Assembly: GCF_900115805.1 (NCBI RefSeq)
Contig: NZ_FOXU01000001.1
Coordinates: 915,196-979,195 of the forward strand
DNA from: Psychrobacillus psychrotolerans
GTDB taxonomy: Bacteria; Bacillota; Bacilli; Bacillales_A; Planococcaceae
Length of the DNA: 64,000 bases
Reading direction: 5' to 3'
Numbering within the stretch: the first letter of the stretch is position 1; every line of letters starts with the position of its first letter. The translations under genes and the position numbers were made by a program. Shown piece after piece: positions 8,553-19,140 of the stretch. The notes beneath the pieces are model-generated. The model did no database searches and had not been told where the DNA came from. It saw only the letters and a program-made list of their open reading frames with translations.

Positions 8553-11500
8553 TTACAGAATATTTGGATGTTTCCTTCTGGTTTCTTTATCAAATAGACT
8601 ATAGATGACCGGAACTACGTATAGTGTGAGGAAAGTGGAGCTTATTAATCCCCCTATTACTGTGATTGCCATTGGCTGATTAATCTCGGTACCTTCCCCA
8701 ATTCCTAAAGCTAATGGTACTAAGCCTAATATTGTCGTCAATGCTGTCATCAGTATTGGACGTACACGATCACGTACAGATGTAATAATTGCATCATATG
8801 AAGACATACCATCACTTTTACGTTGGTTAATATAATCGACCAACACAATACCATTGTTTACAACAATTCCCACTAGTATTAAAATTCCTATTATAGCAGA
8901 AATACTTATTGGTAAATTAGTCGTAAATAGTCCAATGAAAATACCTATCACCACGAGTGGAACAGTGAACATAATTACAAAAGGATATTTGAATGATTCA
9001 AACTGTGCTGCCATGACTATAAACACCAATACTACAGCAAGTATTACAGCTAATATCATATCATTCTTGGAGTTATCTAATAATTCTCGATCGCCTCCAA
9101 AAGATACGGCAATATCCTCTGTAAATTTCTGTTCCTGAATAATCTCATCGATTAAATCTGACATTTCACCTAGCGAATACGCTGACTCATATTTTACTGA
9201 AAATGAGATTGCACTAGCTTGATCGACACTTCGAATGGCTACAGGTCCTTCTGCTATATCAATTGTCGCAATTTCTTCCAGAGCAATGTACTGACCAGAA
9301 GGAGTACGTAATTGCAATTGCTTCAACTGCTCTAGATTACTTCTATACTTTTCATCAAACTTTACATACACACCTAAAACTTGATCATTTTCATCAATAA
9401 TTTGAGAAGTTAATACCCCTCTCGTCATATTATTTACTGTCTGAGCTATTTGCGCAGGAGGAATTCCATAATCTATAGCATTCTCACGAATGACATTTAT
9501 CTGAACTTCTTCTACTTTAGTAGTTAAATCATTTGTAACTTGGACAACTCCATCTAAGTTTGTTAAATCTTGCTGTAATTGATTCACTGCTGTGTCTAAT
9601 TTTTTCTTATCGTTAGACGACACAGTAAATGACACAACATTCGGAGAAGAACCTGAAGCAGTTTGGACATTGAAATTTATCTCTGCATCAGCTCCTACAG
9701 CTTTTACCACCTTAGGTTGCATTTCATCTACAAAAGTGAAAACAGAACGATTTCTATCCTCTAATGCTTTTAATTTCACAGAAATTTCTGCTGTATTAGA
9801 ATTTGCACTTCCTCTAGACTGTCCTTCTTGACTGCCTCCAACAAAGCTGACATAAACCTCGATATCCTCTTCTTTTTTAAGAATCTTTTCTACTTTCTTG
9901 ACTACTTTATCGGTAGCTGCAAAAGAAGAGCCCTTTTCTAGATCTACCGCAATAGTAACAAATCCTTCATCTGTAGCGGGTAAAAATTCTGTCCCAACGC
10001 GGAATAAGCCGATAGTCGAAACTACTAAAAGAATCACAGTAATTATTAATATCATGGCACGATGACCTAAAGTCCACTTAATCGATCGTTCAAAATTACT
10101 ATACGTTTTCGACCTTCTTCTTCTAGCCTCTATATTTCCTTTTGGCTTTTTCAATAATTTACTTGCCATCATCGGAATAACAGTAATGGCTACTACTAAT
10201 GATGCAAACAAGCTGAAAGATATCGTAAGCGCAAATTCTGTGAATATCTGTCCAATTAGACCAGATAAAAAGAGAACTGGAACAAACACAGCTATTGTAG
10301 TCAAAGTGGAAGCAGTTATAGCACCTGCTACCTCCTTCGTTCCAATACTGGCAGCTTCTTTTGGTGTTTTTCCTAAACCTAAATGTCGTTCAATATTCTC
10401 AATAACAACAATGGAGTTATCCACAAGCATCCCTATACCAAGAGCTAATGCGCCTAACGTCATAATATTTAGAGAAAAACCAGCAAAATACATAAGAACA
10501 AACGTTACAATAACGGAATACGGAATAGCAACCCCAACTATAATAGGACTTCTTATTCCCTTTAAGAATATAAATAATATAACCATTGCCAGTAATCCAC
10601 CCGTTATAAGAGTAGTTCCAATATTATTAATAGCAATTTTTACATAGTCACCTTGGTCAAAAAGTATGTTGGCATTTACATTTTGAAACGCCTTTTTCTC
10701 CAATTGCTTATCTAATGCTTCTTGAAAAGATGTGGAGACATTAGCTGTATTAGCACTAGATTCTTGGAAAACTGATAGTAAAACAGCCGGTGCATCGTTG
10801 GCTCTAGTTTCCGAAAACTGCTCTGCCTTTGTTAAATCTACCGTTGCTACATCGGCAATTGTAACTGCCGTCCCATCTAACGGGTTAACTGTGACAACTA
10901 AGTTTTTAATATCATCTACAGACGTTAGTGTACTAATGATACGAGTAGTAAGTGATTTACCCTCGTTTGTTTCAACGGGATTACCTGGAAGGGAAATATT
11001 ATTTACTTGAATGACTTGTACAATATCTGACTGTGTAAGTCCTTTAGCTTTTAATTTCTCTTGATCCAGTAAAATCTGCACTTCTTCCACCAAAGAACCA
11101 GATATATTAACACTTGCAACTCCTTCAGTTCTTAACAGTTCTTTCTCTAATTGCTTAGCTATTAGCTGAATATCAGTTTCAGAATTCTCCGCATTCAGTG
11201 CAAGTTGGATAACCGGGAATTGGGCAGGGTCAAATTTAAGGAATCGTGGTTTGTCTGCTCCATCAGGGAGAGGAATAATATCGATACGCTGCATAACATC
11301 CATTTGAATGGCATCCATATCCGTAGACCAATCAAATTCTAGCAAGATGAAATTTGCCCCTTCTTGTGAAGTACTATTTACAGACTCAATTCCTGGCAAA
11401 GTGCTAAGTGAAGCTTCCAAAGGCTTCGTAATTTTCTCATCTACCTCAACTGGGCTTGCCCCTTGATAATTTGTAACAACTACTGCGATTGGTGGATTTA

Positions 11501-11618
11501 AATCTGGTATTAACGTAACAGGTATTTTAAAAAATGAAACCCCGCCCAGAATTATGATTAAGAACATTATAACAATTGTAAATACGGGTCTTTTTATAGA
11601 AAAGTCACTAATTTTCAT
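8553..11618 (-). CDS. RND-family efflux pump (SwrC/YerP-like)
   Basis: This 1021-residue protein has the AcrB/HAE1 layout: a first helix (SIKRPVFTIVIMFLI), a large extracellular loop, a block of helices at about 335-490 with the proton-relay Asp in GIGMLVDNSIVV, a second first-helix copy at about 520, a second large loop, and a closing block of helices (GIVVNNGIVLVDYIN). It should export amphiphiles or drugs using the proton gradient. No membrane fusion protein or outer membrane partner is encoded nearby, which is normal in Gram-positive bacteria; B. subtilis SwrC, the surfactin self-resistance pump, also acts alone. Export substrate here is inferred only. The AAGAAGGTGG ribosome site supports the ATG at 11618. 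Confidence 0.88.
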   Translation of the reverse strand: MKISDFSIKRPVFTIVIMFLIIILGGVSFFKIPVTLIPDLNPPIAVVVTNYQGASPVEVDEKITKPLEASLSTLPGIESVNSTSQEGANFILLEFDWSTDMDAIQMDVMQRIDIIPLPDGADKPRFLKFDPAQFPVIQLALNAENSETDIQLIAKQLEKELLRTEGVASVNISGSLVEEVQILLDQEKLKAKGLTQSDIVQVIQVNNISLPGNPVETNEGKSLTTRIISTLTSVDDIKNLVVTVNPLDGTAVTIADVATVDLTKAEQFSETRANDAPAVLLSVFQESSANTANVSTSFQEALDKQLEKKAFQNVNANILFDQGDYVKIAINNIGTTLITGGLLAMVILFIFLKGIRSPIIVGVAIPYSVIVTFVLMYFAGFSLNIMTLGALALGIGMLVDNSIVVIENIERHLGLGKTPKEAASIGTKEVAGAITASTLTTIAVFVPVLFLSGLIGQIFTEFALTISFSLFASLVVAITVIPMMASKLLKKPKGNIEARRRRSKTYSNFERSIKWTLGHRAMILIITVILLVVSTIGLFRVGTEFLPATDEGFVTIAVDLEKGSSFAATDKVVKKVEKILKKEEDIEVYVSFVGGSQEGQSRGSANSNTAEISVKLKALEDRNRSVFTFVDEMQPKVVKAVGADAEINFNVQTASGSSPNVVSFTVSSNDKKKLDTAVNQLQQDLTNLDGVVQVTNDLTTKVEEVQINVIRENAIDYGIPPAQIAQTVNNMTRGVLTSQIIDENDQVLGVYVKFDEKYRSNLEQLKQLQLRTPSGQYIALEEIATIDIAEGPVAIRSVDQASAISFSVKYESAYSLGEMSDLIDEIIQEQKFTEDIAVSFGGDRELLDNSKNDMILAVILAVVLVFIVMAAQFESFKYPFVIMFTVPLVVIGIFIGLFTTNLPISISAIIGILILVGIVVNNGIVLVDYINQRKSDGMSSYDAIITSVRDRVRPILMTALTTILGLVPLALGIGEGTEINQPMAITVIGGLISSTFLTLYVVPVIYSLFDKETRRKHPNIL

Positions 11619-11890
11619 TTTCGGGGGACCACCTTCTTATTGTGCTATTTATATCATATGCTCTACAGAAGAAGAGTTCAAATTTTTATCACATGTAAAT
11701 AAAAGCCCCCATGAGATTGAACGCTATTACACGCTTTTTTCGGATAAAAATTTCACTTGGAAAGTTATTGTGCCTCGAGAACGCTTAGTCTAGTATGACT
11801 TGCAGTAATATATAGAGCTCCGAGAGGTATAACCACTGGAAGCACTAGTATTTGGCTCTCGACCGCTAGTAAAACAATTTCCATTATTAC

Positions 11891-11923
11891 AAAAGAAAGA
11901 GGTCACCTGATAGGCAACCTCTT
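11891..11923 (-). terminator. terminator of prfC
   Basis: On the minus strand an AAGAGGT arm pairs with ACCTCTT, with an inner CCT/AGG pairing, followed by TCTTTT. Confidence 0.75.
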
Positions 11924-11928
11924 GGAGA

Positions 11929-13503
11929 TTAAAGTAAATTATAAAGTTTAATATGCTCGTATTTGTCTTGGAACCAACGAGTAGCGAACTCATTTTCAAA
12001 CAGGAATACATAATTATCATATCGATCTCGGACAAGCATCGAGCGTGGACCTGTCATCGATTCCTTTACATCTTCCTCATTTTCAATCCATCGTGCTACT
12101 TTTGAGCCAATCGATTCCATTCGAACATCGACATTGTATTCGTTATTCATACGATGCTCAAACACTTCAAATTGAAGCTGTCCAACAGCACCTAAAATAA
12201 CTTCTTCTGTATGAAGTGTCTTATAGTATTGGATTGCTCCTTCTTGCACTAACTGTTGGATTCCTTTATGGAAATGCTTCGACTTAAGTACGTTTTTAGC
12301 AGTTACTTTCACAAATAATTCCGGTGTAAATTGAGGTAGTTTTTCATACGTAAATGCTTTTTTACCTCCGACAACGGTATCCCCTATTTGATAGTTCCCC
12401 ACATCGTATAGCCCAATAATATCTCCCGCAACTGCTGTTTCAACTGTTTCACGGTCATCTGCTAAAAATTGTGTAGATTGTGTCACTTTGAAGGTTTTCC
12501 CCGTCCGAGCCAAAGTCACGGTCATTCCACGCTCAAATTTACCAGAGACAATTCGCACAAAAGCAATACGGTCACGATGAGCTGGATTCATATTTGCTTG
12601 AATTTTAAAGATAAACCCAGAAAAATCTTCATTTAGTGGATTTACTTCTTCCTCTTTTTCAGTCATGCGTGGTTGAGGGGTTGGAGCAAACTGTAAATAA
12701 GTCTCCAAAAATGTTTGAACCCCGAAATTTGTTAAAGCACTACCAAAGAATACTGGTGTTAAATCACCTGCAAGTACTTTTTCCTCATCAAAATCATTAC
12801 CTGCTTCATTTAGCAGCATAATATCTTCCATTGCTTGAGTGTAATAAGAAGTTGCTTTCATCGAATGATCTACGGCAAGTTCTCCATTCTCATCTATAGG
12901 AAGAAATCTCTCTGATTCATCCGTACGGAATTGTTCAATCCGTCCATTAAAACGATCATAAATCCCTAAAAATTCTTTCCCCATACCTATTGGCCAGTTC
13001 ATGGCATATGATTGAATACCTAGTACCTCTTCCAACTCTTCCATAAGTTCAAGAGGTTCTTTCCCTTGACGGTCAAGTTTGTTTATAAACGTAAAAATAG
13101 GAATTCCTCTCATACGACAAACTTTAAATAGTTTTAACGTTTGAGCTTCAATACCTTTTGCAGCATCGACTATCATAACTGCACTATCAACAGCCATTAG
13201 TGTACGGTACGTATCTTCACTAAAGTCCTGATGTCCAGGTGTATCCAATATATTTATACGACAATTATTATAGTCAAATTGCATAACGGATGATGTTACC
13301 GAAATTCCACGTTGCTTTTCGATTTCCATCCAGTCAGACGTTGCAAATTTCCCGGATTTTTTACCTTTAACTGTACCTGCATCACGAATAGCTCCACCAA
13401 AGTACAAAAGCTTTTCCGTAATAGTCGTTTTACCAGCATCGGGATGGGAAATAATTGCAAAGGTTCTTCTTTTCAATATTTCATCTTGTAATTTTATATC
13501 CAT
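11929..13503 (-). CDS. prfC: peptide chain release factor 3 (RF3)
   Basis: This 524-residue translational GTPase removes RF1/RF2 from the ribosome after peptide release. The G-domain motifs are all present: HPDAGKTT (P-loop), RGISVTSSV (switch I), DTPGHQDF (switch II) and NKLD. Domain II begins near residue 290 and the RF3-specific C-terminal domain covers the last 150 residues ([16 protein letters not shown]). Length matches the family. The 310-base interval upstream of the RND gene (11619-11928) holds only its terminator and no convincing gene. Confidence 0.95.
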   Translation of the reverse strand: MDIKLQDEILKRRTFAIISHPDAGKTTITEKLLYFGGAIRDAGTVKGKKSGKFATSDWMEIEKQRGISVTSSVMQFDYNNCRINILDTPGHQDFSEDTYRTLMAVDSAVMIVDAAKGIEAQTLKLFKVCRMRGIPIFTFINKLDRQGKEPLELMEELEEVLGIQSYAMNWPIGMGKEFLGIYDRFNGRIEQFRTDESERFLPIDENGELAVDHSMKATSYYTQAMEDIMLLNEAGNDFDEEKVLAGDLTPVFFGSALTNFGVQTFLETYLQFAPTPQPRMTEKEEEVNPLNEDFSGFIFKIQANMNPAHRDRIAFVRIVSGKFERGMTVTLARTGKTFKVTQSTQFLADDRETVETAVAGDIIGLYDVGNYQIGDTVVGGKKAFTYEKLPQFTPELFVKVTAKNVLKSKHFHKGIQQLVQEGAIQYYKTLHTEEVILGAVGQLQFEVFEHRMNNEYNVDVRMESIGSKVARWIENEEDVKESMTGPRSMLVRDRYDNYVFLFENEFATRWFQDKYEHIKLYNLL

Positions 13504-13690
13504 TCTGTTATATCTCCTTCTTATTTCACTTTCTTATCATATGGATTTAGGGAGCAAAAAACAAGTAAAAAAAGTGTAAGTGCTTATGTTTACTCTGAAA
13601 ATCATTGGAAACACCGCAGCAAAAAACATTTTCCTCTTTATCGAACCATATGTTATCACTCATGGAGCATGATGTTGAAGTTTGATAAAA

Positions 13691-13801
13691 AAAGCGAAAG
13701 CGCCAATTTCGACCTAGAAATCACTTCAAAAATTGGTTAAAGGCACAGTATACCTTTAACCTATATTCGAAATTGAATCTGGCAGGTTAGGCGCTAAGCT
13801 T
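13691..13801. repeat. MITE-like or large-hairpin intergenic repeat
   Basis: This element of about 111 bases lies between prfC and the aminopeptidase. Its ends are complementary: AAGCGAAAGCGCC on the left and GGCGCTAAGCTT on the right. Inside are a perfect GGTTAAAGG/CCTTTAACC hairpin (13735-13761) and outer arms AATTTCG/CGAAATT. Related mobile-like elements beginning AAGCGgAAGCGCC are common between genes in Bacillus and Lysinibacillus relatives (recalled, not searched). It has no coding capacity. Confidence 0.6.
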
Positions 13802-13816
13802 AAATAAGCAGGACTC

Positions 13817-14866
13817 TTATGACATTTTTGTATTTACGTAACTATATAAAAGTTTTGCTGTATTTCTCAACGAATCAATATGTGTACGCTCGTATGCATG
13901 AGATGCTTCAATACCAGGTCCCAAAAGTGCATGCTTCACATCATATCCTGCACGAATAGCCGCCGATGCATCAGATCCATAGTAAGGATAAATATCCAAC
14001 TTATATTCAATATTTTCATTTTTCGCCAATTCTACTAATCGTCGAGTTAGCTCGTAATGGTAAGGTCCTGAAGAATCCTTTGCACAAATAGACACGGTAT
14101 ACTCATCAGACGATTGACCATCTCCGATAGCACCCATATCAACAGCCAAATATTCTACTGTTTCAGCAGGCACATTAGAGTTACCCCCATATCCGATCTC
14201 CTCATTATTAGAAATATAGAAATGTGTTGTATGAGGTAATGTCATGTCTGTATCTTGAATGGTTTTGACTAATTGAAGTAGTAATGCTGTACTCGCTTTG
14301 TCATCGAGATGGCGAGATTTGATAAAACCATTTTCAGTTTCTTCAAATCGAGGGTCAAATGAAACAAAATCTCCAACCTCTACACCTAATTTACGTGTAT
14401 CTTCAGCCGTTAATACTTTTTCATCTATACGAACTTCGATATTTTGCTCATCCCTAGGTAAACCACTGGCATTCTTATATACATGCACAGTTGTTTGATG
14501 CATTAAAATAGTACCTCTAATTTTTTTGCCATCTGCTGTATGAATAGTACAATACTCACCTTCCACAGCATTCCAATTAAAGCCGCCTACCATCGTAAGT
14601 TTTAACCTTCCGCTACCTTTCACTTCTTTTACCATCGCACCTAATGTGTCTGTATGGGCTGTTAAAAGTCGATGCTTTGTATCATCTGTTCCTTTTATAG
14701 TAGCGATTAATGCACCTTTATTAGTGCGAATATAATTCACTTGCAGTTGCTTTAATATATTTTCCATGAAGTCCATAATCTCTTTTGTATAACCAGACGG
14801 ACTAGGAATTTCTACTAATTGCTTTAATAATGCTACCGTTTCTTTTGCTTCAAATGTATATGACAC
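13817..14866 (-). CDS. M42-family metallo-aminopeptidase
   Basis: This is a protein of about 349 residues of the M42 glutamyl aminopeptidase/tetrahedral peptidase group (YsdC, FrvX type). The two-metal site is visible: the His in TAHTDTLG, the bridging Asp in LDDKAS, the catalytic Glu pair in NNEEIGYGG, an Asp in VDMGAIGDG and a final His in ASHAYERTH. It trims N-terminal residues from peptides in the cytosol, probably as a dodecamer. I place the start at GTG 14866; the longer frame would begin inside the AAAGGGG ribosome site. It may use peptides delivered by the Opp/App importers, but there is no direct link. Confidence 0.85.
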   Translation of the reverse strand: MSYTFEAKETVALLKQLVEIPSPSGYTKEIMDFMENILKQLQVNYIRTNKGALIATIKGTDDTKHRLLTAHTDTLGAMVKEVKGSGRLKLTMVGGFNWNAVEGEYCTIHTADGKKIRGTILMHQTTVHVYKNASGLPRDEQNIEVRIDEKVLTAEDTRKLGVEVGDFVSFDPRFEETENGFIKSRHLDDKASTALLLQLVKTIQDTDMTLPHTTHFYISNNEEIGYGGNSNVPAETVEYLAVDMGAIGDGQSSDEYTVSICAKDSSGPYHYELTRRLVELAKNENIEYKLDIYPYYGSDASAAIRAGYDVKHALLGPGIEASHAYERTHIDSLRNTAKLLYSYVNTKMS

Positions 14867-14954
14867 TTTTTTATCCCCTTTCACTACCTTAGTCTTATCT
14901 TAACAAAATCTTATATAATCAGATACACCTAATTAGGATACTATTTCAACAACT

Positions 14955-15054
14955 AAAAAAGCGGATTCACTTTAAGTATCTAGATTATCATTAGATAAAG
15001 TAATACTACTTATCTGTTGTCATAGACTAGACGAAAGAGTAAATCCACTTTTTT
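14955..15054. terminator. 100-base inverted repeat, probable terminator for the GGDEF-EAL gene
   Basis: Arms AAAAAAGCGGATTCACT and AGTAAATCCACTTTTTT flank a region of about 65 bases that has its own TATCTA/TAGATA pairing. The T-run makes it usable as a terminator on either strand. The loop is longer than usual for a terminator, so it may instead be a small repeat element. Confidence 0.5.
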
Positions 15055-15056
15055 AT

Positions 15057-17234
15057 TTAATTTCCCAGCACAAATTCAGGTACTTGATGGACCTCTAAAG
15101 GTTTAGAGAAATAATATCCTTGGACAGTATGACAGTCATTTTCTCTTAAAAACTCAATGACCTCCGCTGTCTCTACTCCTTCTGCTACTACTTCGAGACC
15201 AAGGCTGTGACCAATATTAATAATAGAGGATACAATTACTGCATCTCTACCTATTAATACTTGGCTTGTCAAACTACGGTCAATTTTCAATGTATGAATC
15301 GGTAACTCACTTAAATATCGGAAATTAGAAAAACCAGAACCGAAGTCATCCATTGCAAGTATAATACCCATTGACTCAAGGTCATGTAATATTTTCAATA
15401 ATCTTTCCATATTTTTCATTAAAACATTTTCAGTCAACTCAATTTCTAAATAATGAGGAGGTAAACCTGTTTTTTCTAGAATTGTATGTACATTTGCTAA
15501 GAAATCATTTTGCTCTAGCTCTATAGGACTTATATTAACGGAAATAGTTTTAAAACGGACCCCTTGTTTAATCCATAATGCAGCTTGTCTACATGCTTCT
15601 TCTAAAACATATTTACCAATTGAGATAATGAGACCCGTTTCTTCTGCGAAAGGTATGAAATCATTTGGAGGAATAATTTCTTTTCCTTTTTTATTCCAAC
15701 GTATCAATGCTTCATAGCCTTCAATCGTTCCTCTTTTTAAATTGACTTTTGGTTGATAGACAAGATAAAATTCATGCTTGTCCAATCCGCTACGTATATC
15801 ACTTTCTAAGCTTACTTTGTTGACATAGCCCTCCATATGTTTCAAATCAAACAGCACCGCATTTCGTTTACCATTTTCCTTTGAAATATTTAACGCTAAA
15901 TCAGCCGCTCTATGAATTTCTTTATAACTAGATCCATGTAGTGGAAAGAACGCTATCCCAATCGAACAGGATATATGAATTTCCATTTCTTCTATATTAA
16001 AAGGTTCTTCTACCTTTTGAATAAGTAGCTTTGCGTTTTCTAGCATTTTAGTTCTTTCTGTTTCCCCCTTAATAAGCACAACAAATTCATCCCCACCAAT
16101 GCGATATAACTCCCCTGTAGTGTTGTAAAAATCCTTAATCCTAGCCGTTACTAACTTCAAGAGGGAGTCACCAGTAAAATGACCAAGGGAATCATTAATG
16201 TTTTTAAATCTGTCCAAATCAATATATAGAAAACTAAAAGGTGTGTTTTCGTTTATCACTTGTACAATATCTCTTTCTAAAGCTGCAGTATTAAACGTAT
16301 TTGTCAAATGATCGCGGTAGGCAAGCTCAGTCAATTTAGTCCTTGCCGACTCTAGTTCCGTAATATCGTTTCCAATACCAATCGCGCCACTTATTGTTCC
16401 ATTTGTTTCAATAGGAGAGATTGTAATATGTATACATCTATCATCTAACCATTCCTTATAAGAGACTTTCTCACCTGTAATAACTTTTTTTAGATTAAAT
16501 AATAACCGATTCGTCATCTCTTCTGAGATGTATGTATTCATATTATAAATAGGAATTAATATTTTATTTTTTATAGAATTTATGCTAGGTTGAATCGTTT
16601 GTAGACCTTTCTTTGCTAAAAACTCTGAGGCTAATTTTCCGGTCAACAATGAAAAACCATAATTATTTTCACTATCTTTTTCCACTTTGAAGACAAGATT
16701 GTTTATATGGTGTGCCACAGTTTCAAAGGAAGAAAGTAGTTTGGACTGCAATAATATTTCCTTTTCTTTTTCTATAGTAATATCAGTGCGGATACTTAGA
16801 AAATAGGTATCATATCCGTTATTTTCAACAGGTATTATATACGTTTTCACCCAATATAATTCGCCATTCTTACGTCTATTACATATTTCACCTGTCCATG
16901 TATGTCCATTTAGAATAGTAGACCACATGTTTTTAAAGAAAGCTTCAGGATGAGTTTTCGAGTTAATAATTCTATGTGTATTTCCAATTAGTTCTTCTTT
17001 ACAGTATCCTGTAATCTGGCAGAAGCGGTCATTCACGAATAATATTTGTCCTACCTTATTGGTTACCGCTATTATCATCGTTTCATTCACTGCATAGTCC
17101 ATGAGCTCCATTTTAAAAAAGGCATCATCTAGCTTTTCCTGAAGTGCTATATCGCTACCCAATGACTCATTGAAGATTGCAGTTTTAACTTTATATAATA
17201 ATTCATCGGTATTTGTATTAAATACAGACTCCAT
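15057..17234 (-). CDS. PAS-GGDEF-EAL cyclic-di-GMP signalling protein
   Basis: This 725-residue soluble protein has a PAS domain with PAC motif at about 50-160 (IIAVTNKVGQILFVNDRF), a second PAS-like region at about 165-295, a GGDEF domain at about 300-460 with an intact RIGGDEF active site, and an EAL domain at about 475-725 with YEALIRW, NISPIE, ENVLM, DDFGSGFSN and KIDRSL. Both catalytic sequences look complete, so it could make and degrade c-di-GMP, with the PAS input choosing between them. It has no membrane segment. GGTGAGG precedes the ATG at 17234. It is monocistronic. Confidence 0.9.
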   Translation of the reverse strand: MESVFNTNTDELLYKVKTAIFNESLGSDIALQEKLDDAFFKMELMDYAVNETMIIAVTNKVGQILFVNDRFCQITGYCKEELIGNTHRIINSKTHPEAFFKNMWSTILNGHTWTGEICNRRKNGELYWVKTYIIPVENNGYDTYFLSIRTDITIEKEKEILLQSKLLSSFETVAHHINNLVFKVEKDSENNYGFSLLTGKLASEFLAKKGLQTIQPSINSIKNKILIPIYNMNTYISEEMTNRLLFNLKKVITGEKVSYKEWLDDRCIHITISPIETNGTISGAIGIGNDITELESARTKLTELAYRDHLTNTFNTAALERDIVQVINENTPFSFLYIDLDRFKNINDSLGHFTGDSLLKLVTARIKDFYNTTGELYRIGGDEFVVLIKGETERTKMLENAKLLIQKVEEPFNIEEMEIHISCSIGIAFFPLHGSSYKEIHRAADLALNISKENGKRNAVLFDLKHMEGYVNKVSLESDIRSGLDKHEFYLVYQPKVNLKRGTIEGYEALIRWNKKGKEIIPPNDFIPFAEETGLIISIGKYVLEEACRQAALWIKQGVRFKTISVNISPIELEQNDFLANVHTILEKTGLPPHYLEIELTENVLMKNMERLLKILHDLESMGIILAMDDFGSGFSNFRYLSELPIHTLKIDRSLTSQVLIGRDAVIVSSIINIGHSLGLEVVAEGVETAEVIEFLRENDCHTVQGYYFSKPLEVHQVPEFVLGN

Positions 17235-17379
17235 AGTGCCTCACCTACCTAAAAATGATTGTTTAGTATTAGTAATATACGTCAATTTTAGTAAAATAGT
17301 CACCCTTTGTCAATGGAATCACCATAATAACTCACCTATTATTTATGAATTGTGACATTTTGAAATCTATTAAGTATTT

Positions 17380-17415
17380 AAAAAAAGCCATTCTAGTACA
17401 AAGACTAGAATGACT
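17380..17415 (-). terminator. terminator of the aldehyde dehydrogenase gene
   Basis: On the minus strand CATTCTAGT pairs with ACTAGAATG over a 6-base loop and is followed by GGC and seven T residues. Confidence 0.85.
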
Positions 17416-17463
17416 TATCTCATTTTATAAAGCCCCCGCGTAGCTAATTATTGGCTGATATCA

Positions 17464-18852
17464 TTACTTTAGTAAGCCTCTCACTAACTTCACTTTGTTC
17501 TTGTAAGGTGGGAAAACGATATTTACTGGTAAGCTTGTATTTTTTTTCACGATAGACTTTTGATGTGTAAATAGAGTAAAGCTTGCTTCTCCGTGATAGG
17601 ATTGTACTCCTGAGTTCCCTACTCCCCCAAATGGTAAATGAGCACTTCCAGCATGCGTGATTGTGTCATTTATACAGCCTCCTCCAAATGGTAGCTCTTG
17701 AAGAAAGAATTGTTGCGCTTTCTCATGTTCACTAAACATATAAGCAGCCAAAGGTTTTGGGAATTTACGAATTTGCTGGATTATAGTCCGTAAATCATTG
17801 TAAGCGATTATAGGTAGTATCGGCCCAAATAATTCCTCTTCCATCGACGGACTATTGAAATCAACTCCATTCAATAAAGTTGGTTCCATAAATAAATCAT
17901 CACGATCCGTTTTCCCTCCAAAAATAATATGGTCACTTTCCTCTTCTAAAATTCTCTTAAGACGATCAAAATGATTACCATTTACTATTCTTCCAAGGTC
18001 AGGACTTTGTTGCAATTCTTTTCCGTAAAACTGTGTAATCGCTTTTTTCATCTGTTCGATAAACTTATCTTTTACCGATTCTTCCACTAATACATAATCG
18101 GGCGCTATACATGTTTGACCTGCATTCACAAATTTCCCCCACACAATACGTTTAGCTGCTACAGCTAAATTTGCAGTATGATCCACAATCGCTGGACTTT
18201 TCCCACCTAATTCTAAAGCAATGGGTGTTAATCGCTCTGCAGCTGCTTTCATCACTATTTTTCCTACTTGGACGCTTCCAGTAAAAAATATAAAATCAAA
18301 AGGAGCATGTATTAACAAAGAAGTTTCTTCCTTCTCTCCCTCTAATACTCTAATATATCTCGGATCAAATGCTTCAGAAATAATTTTCTTCACAATATTA
18401 GTGGTGTGAGGTGTTGCTTCTGAAGGTTTAATAACTGCGCAATTTCCTCCAATAATTGCTCCAATTAGCGGCTCCATAATAAGTTGGAATGGATAATTGA
18501 ATGGTGCAATTATTAATACGGTTCCATAAGGATCATTTACAACAAAGCTTTTAGATGGCATTAAAGCAACAGGTGTTTTTACGTACTTCGGTTCCATCCA
18601 CTGCGCAATATTTTTAATCATAAAGGAAATATTGTCATAAACTAATCCTATTTCTGTGACATAGGCTTCGAATTCACTCTTTCTTAAATCCTTGTATAAT
18701 GCTTCTATTACTTCTACTTCATATTTCTTAATCGTACTTTTAAGTATTTCTAATTGGGCTATTCGAAATTCTACAGGTCGAGTCATTCCAGCATAAAAAT
18801 AGGCTTGATGCTCTTCTAGCATATGGTTTAATTGTTGCTCTGAAAATTTCAT
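17464..18852 (-). CDS. class 3-type aldehyde dehydrogenase (YwdH-like)
   Basis: The 462-residue length fits the class 3/fatty aldehyde dehydrogenase subgroup, which is shorter than the typical 500-residue enzymes. Catalytic residues are visible: Asn in PFNYPFQL, the general-base Glu in LELGGKSP, and the nucleophile Cys in NAGQTCIAPD. The coenzyme-binding FFTGSVQVGK segment is intact. It oxidises aldehydes, probably aliphatic or lipid-derived, to acids with NAD(P)+. The nearest relative I recall is B. subtilis YwdH. It is monocistronic with its own terminator; no pathway partner is adjacent. Confidence 0.88.
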   Translation of the reverse strand: MKFSEQQLNHMLEEHQAYFYAGMTRPVEFRIAQLEILKSTIKKYEVEVIEALYKDLRKSEFEAYVTEIGLVYDNISFMIKNIAQWMEPKYVKTPVALMPSKSFVVNDPYGTVLIIAPFNYPFQLIMEPLIGAIIGGNCAVIKPSEATPHTTNIVKKIISEAFDPRYIRVLEGEKEETSLLIHAPFDFIFFTGSVQVGKIVMKAAAERLTPIALELGGKSPAIVDHTANLAVAAKRIVWGKFVNAGQTCIAPDYVLVEESVKDKFIEQMKKAITQFYGKELQQSPDLGRIVNGNHFDRLKRILEEESDHIIFGGKTDRDDLFMEPTLLNGVDFNSPSMEEELFGPILPIIAYNDLRTIIQQIRKFPKPLAAYMFSEHEKAQQFFLQELPFGGGCINDTITHAGSAHLPFGGVGNSGVQSYHGEASFTLFTHQKSIVKKNTSLPVNIVFPPYKNKVKLVRGLLK

Positions 18853-19063
18853 TTTTTATTCTCCCCTTTTATTCATTTAATCTTAAAGGAATCATACTAT
18901 TTTTTTCTAATAGAAGAAAGAATAAACATTTAATATGCAATACATGAAGTCTCCCTTTCGTGGAATACTAATTGTAAGAAGTCATTTCCACCAATAGACT
19001 ACAACTATAAGTCTATAAGACTTCAGAATCCCTGTGCTAAACGATTCATTTTTCACGTAATTG

Positions 19064-19090
19064 GTTTATATGCGAAGCTCAGCAGGGTAT
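19064..19090 (+). promoter_or_regulatory. sigma-B-type general stress promoter
   Basis: GTTTAT (19064-19069) and GGGTAT (19085-19090) are separated by 15 bases, matching the sigma-B pattern GTTTww-N13-15-GGGwAw. It lies about 45 bases upstream of the small gene's ribosome site. No other promoter of comparable quality is seen in the interval 18853-19140. Confidence 0.55.
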
Positions 19091-19140
19091 AAAAATCGTA
19101 TATATAAACAAAACGAATTATTAAAAGGGAGGAAATAATA

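Noticed and set aside
10186..10647. 153-codon plus-strand frame inside the RND pump gene
   Set aside because: It is a mirror of membrane-helix codons on the other strand; no independent signals.
11554..11793. Plus-strand frame between the RND pump start and prfC with a protein-like tail (FSDKNFTWKVIVPRERL)
   Set aside because: Its first part is antisense to the pump gene, no start or ribosome site precedes the protein-like part, and I recognise no family; possibly a gene remnant but not supportable.
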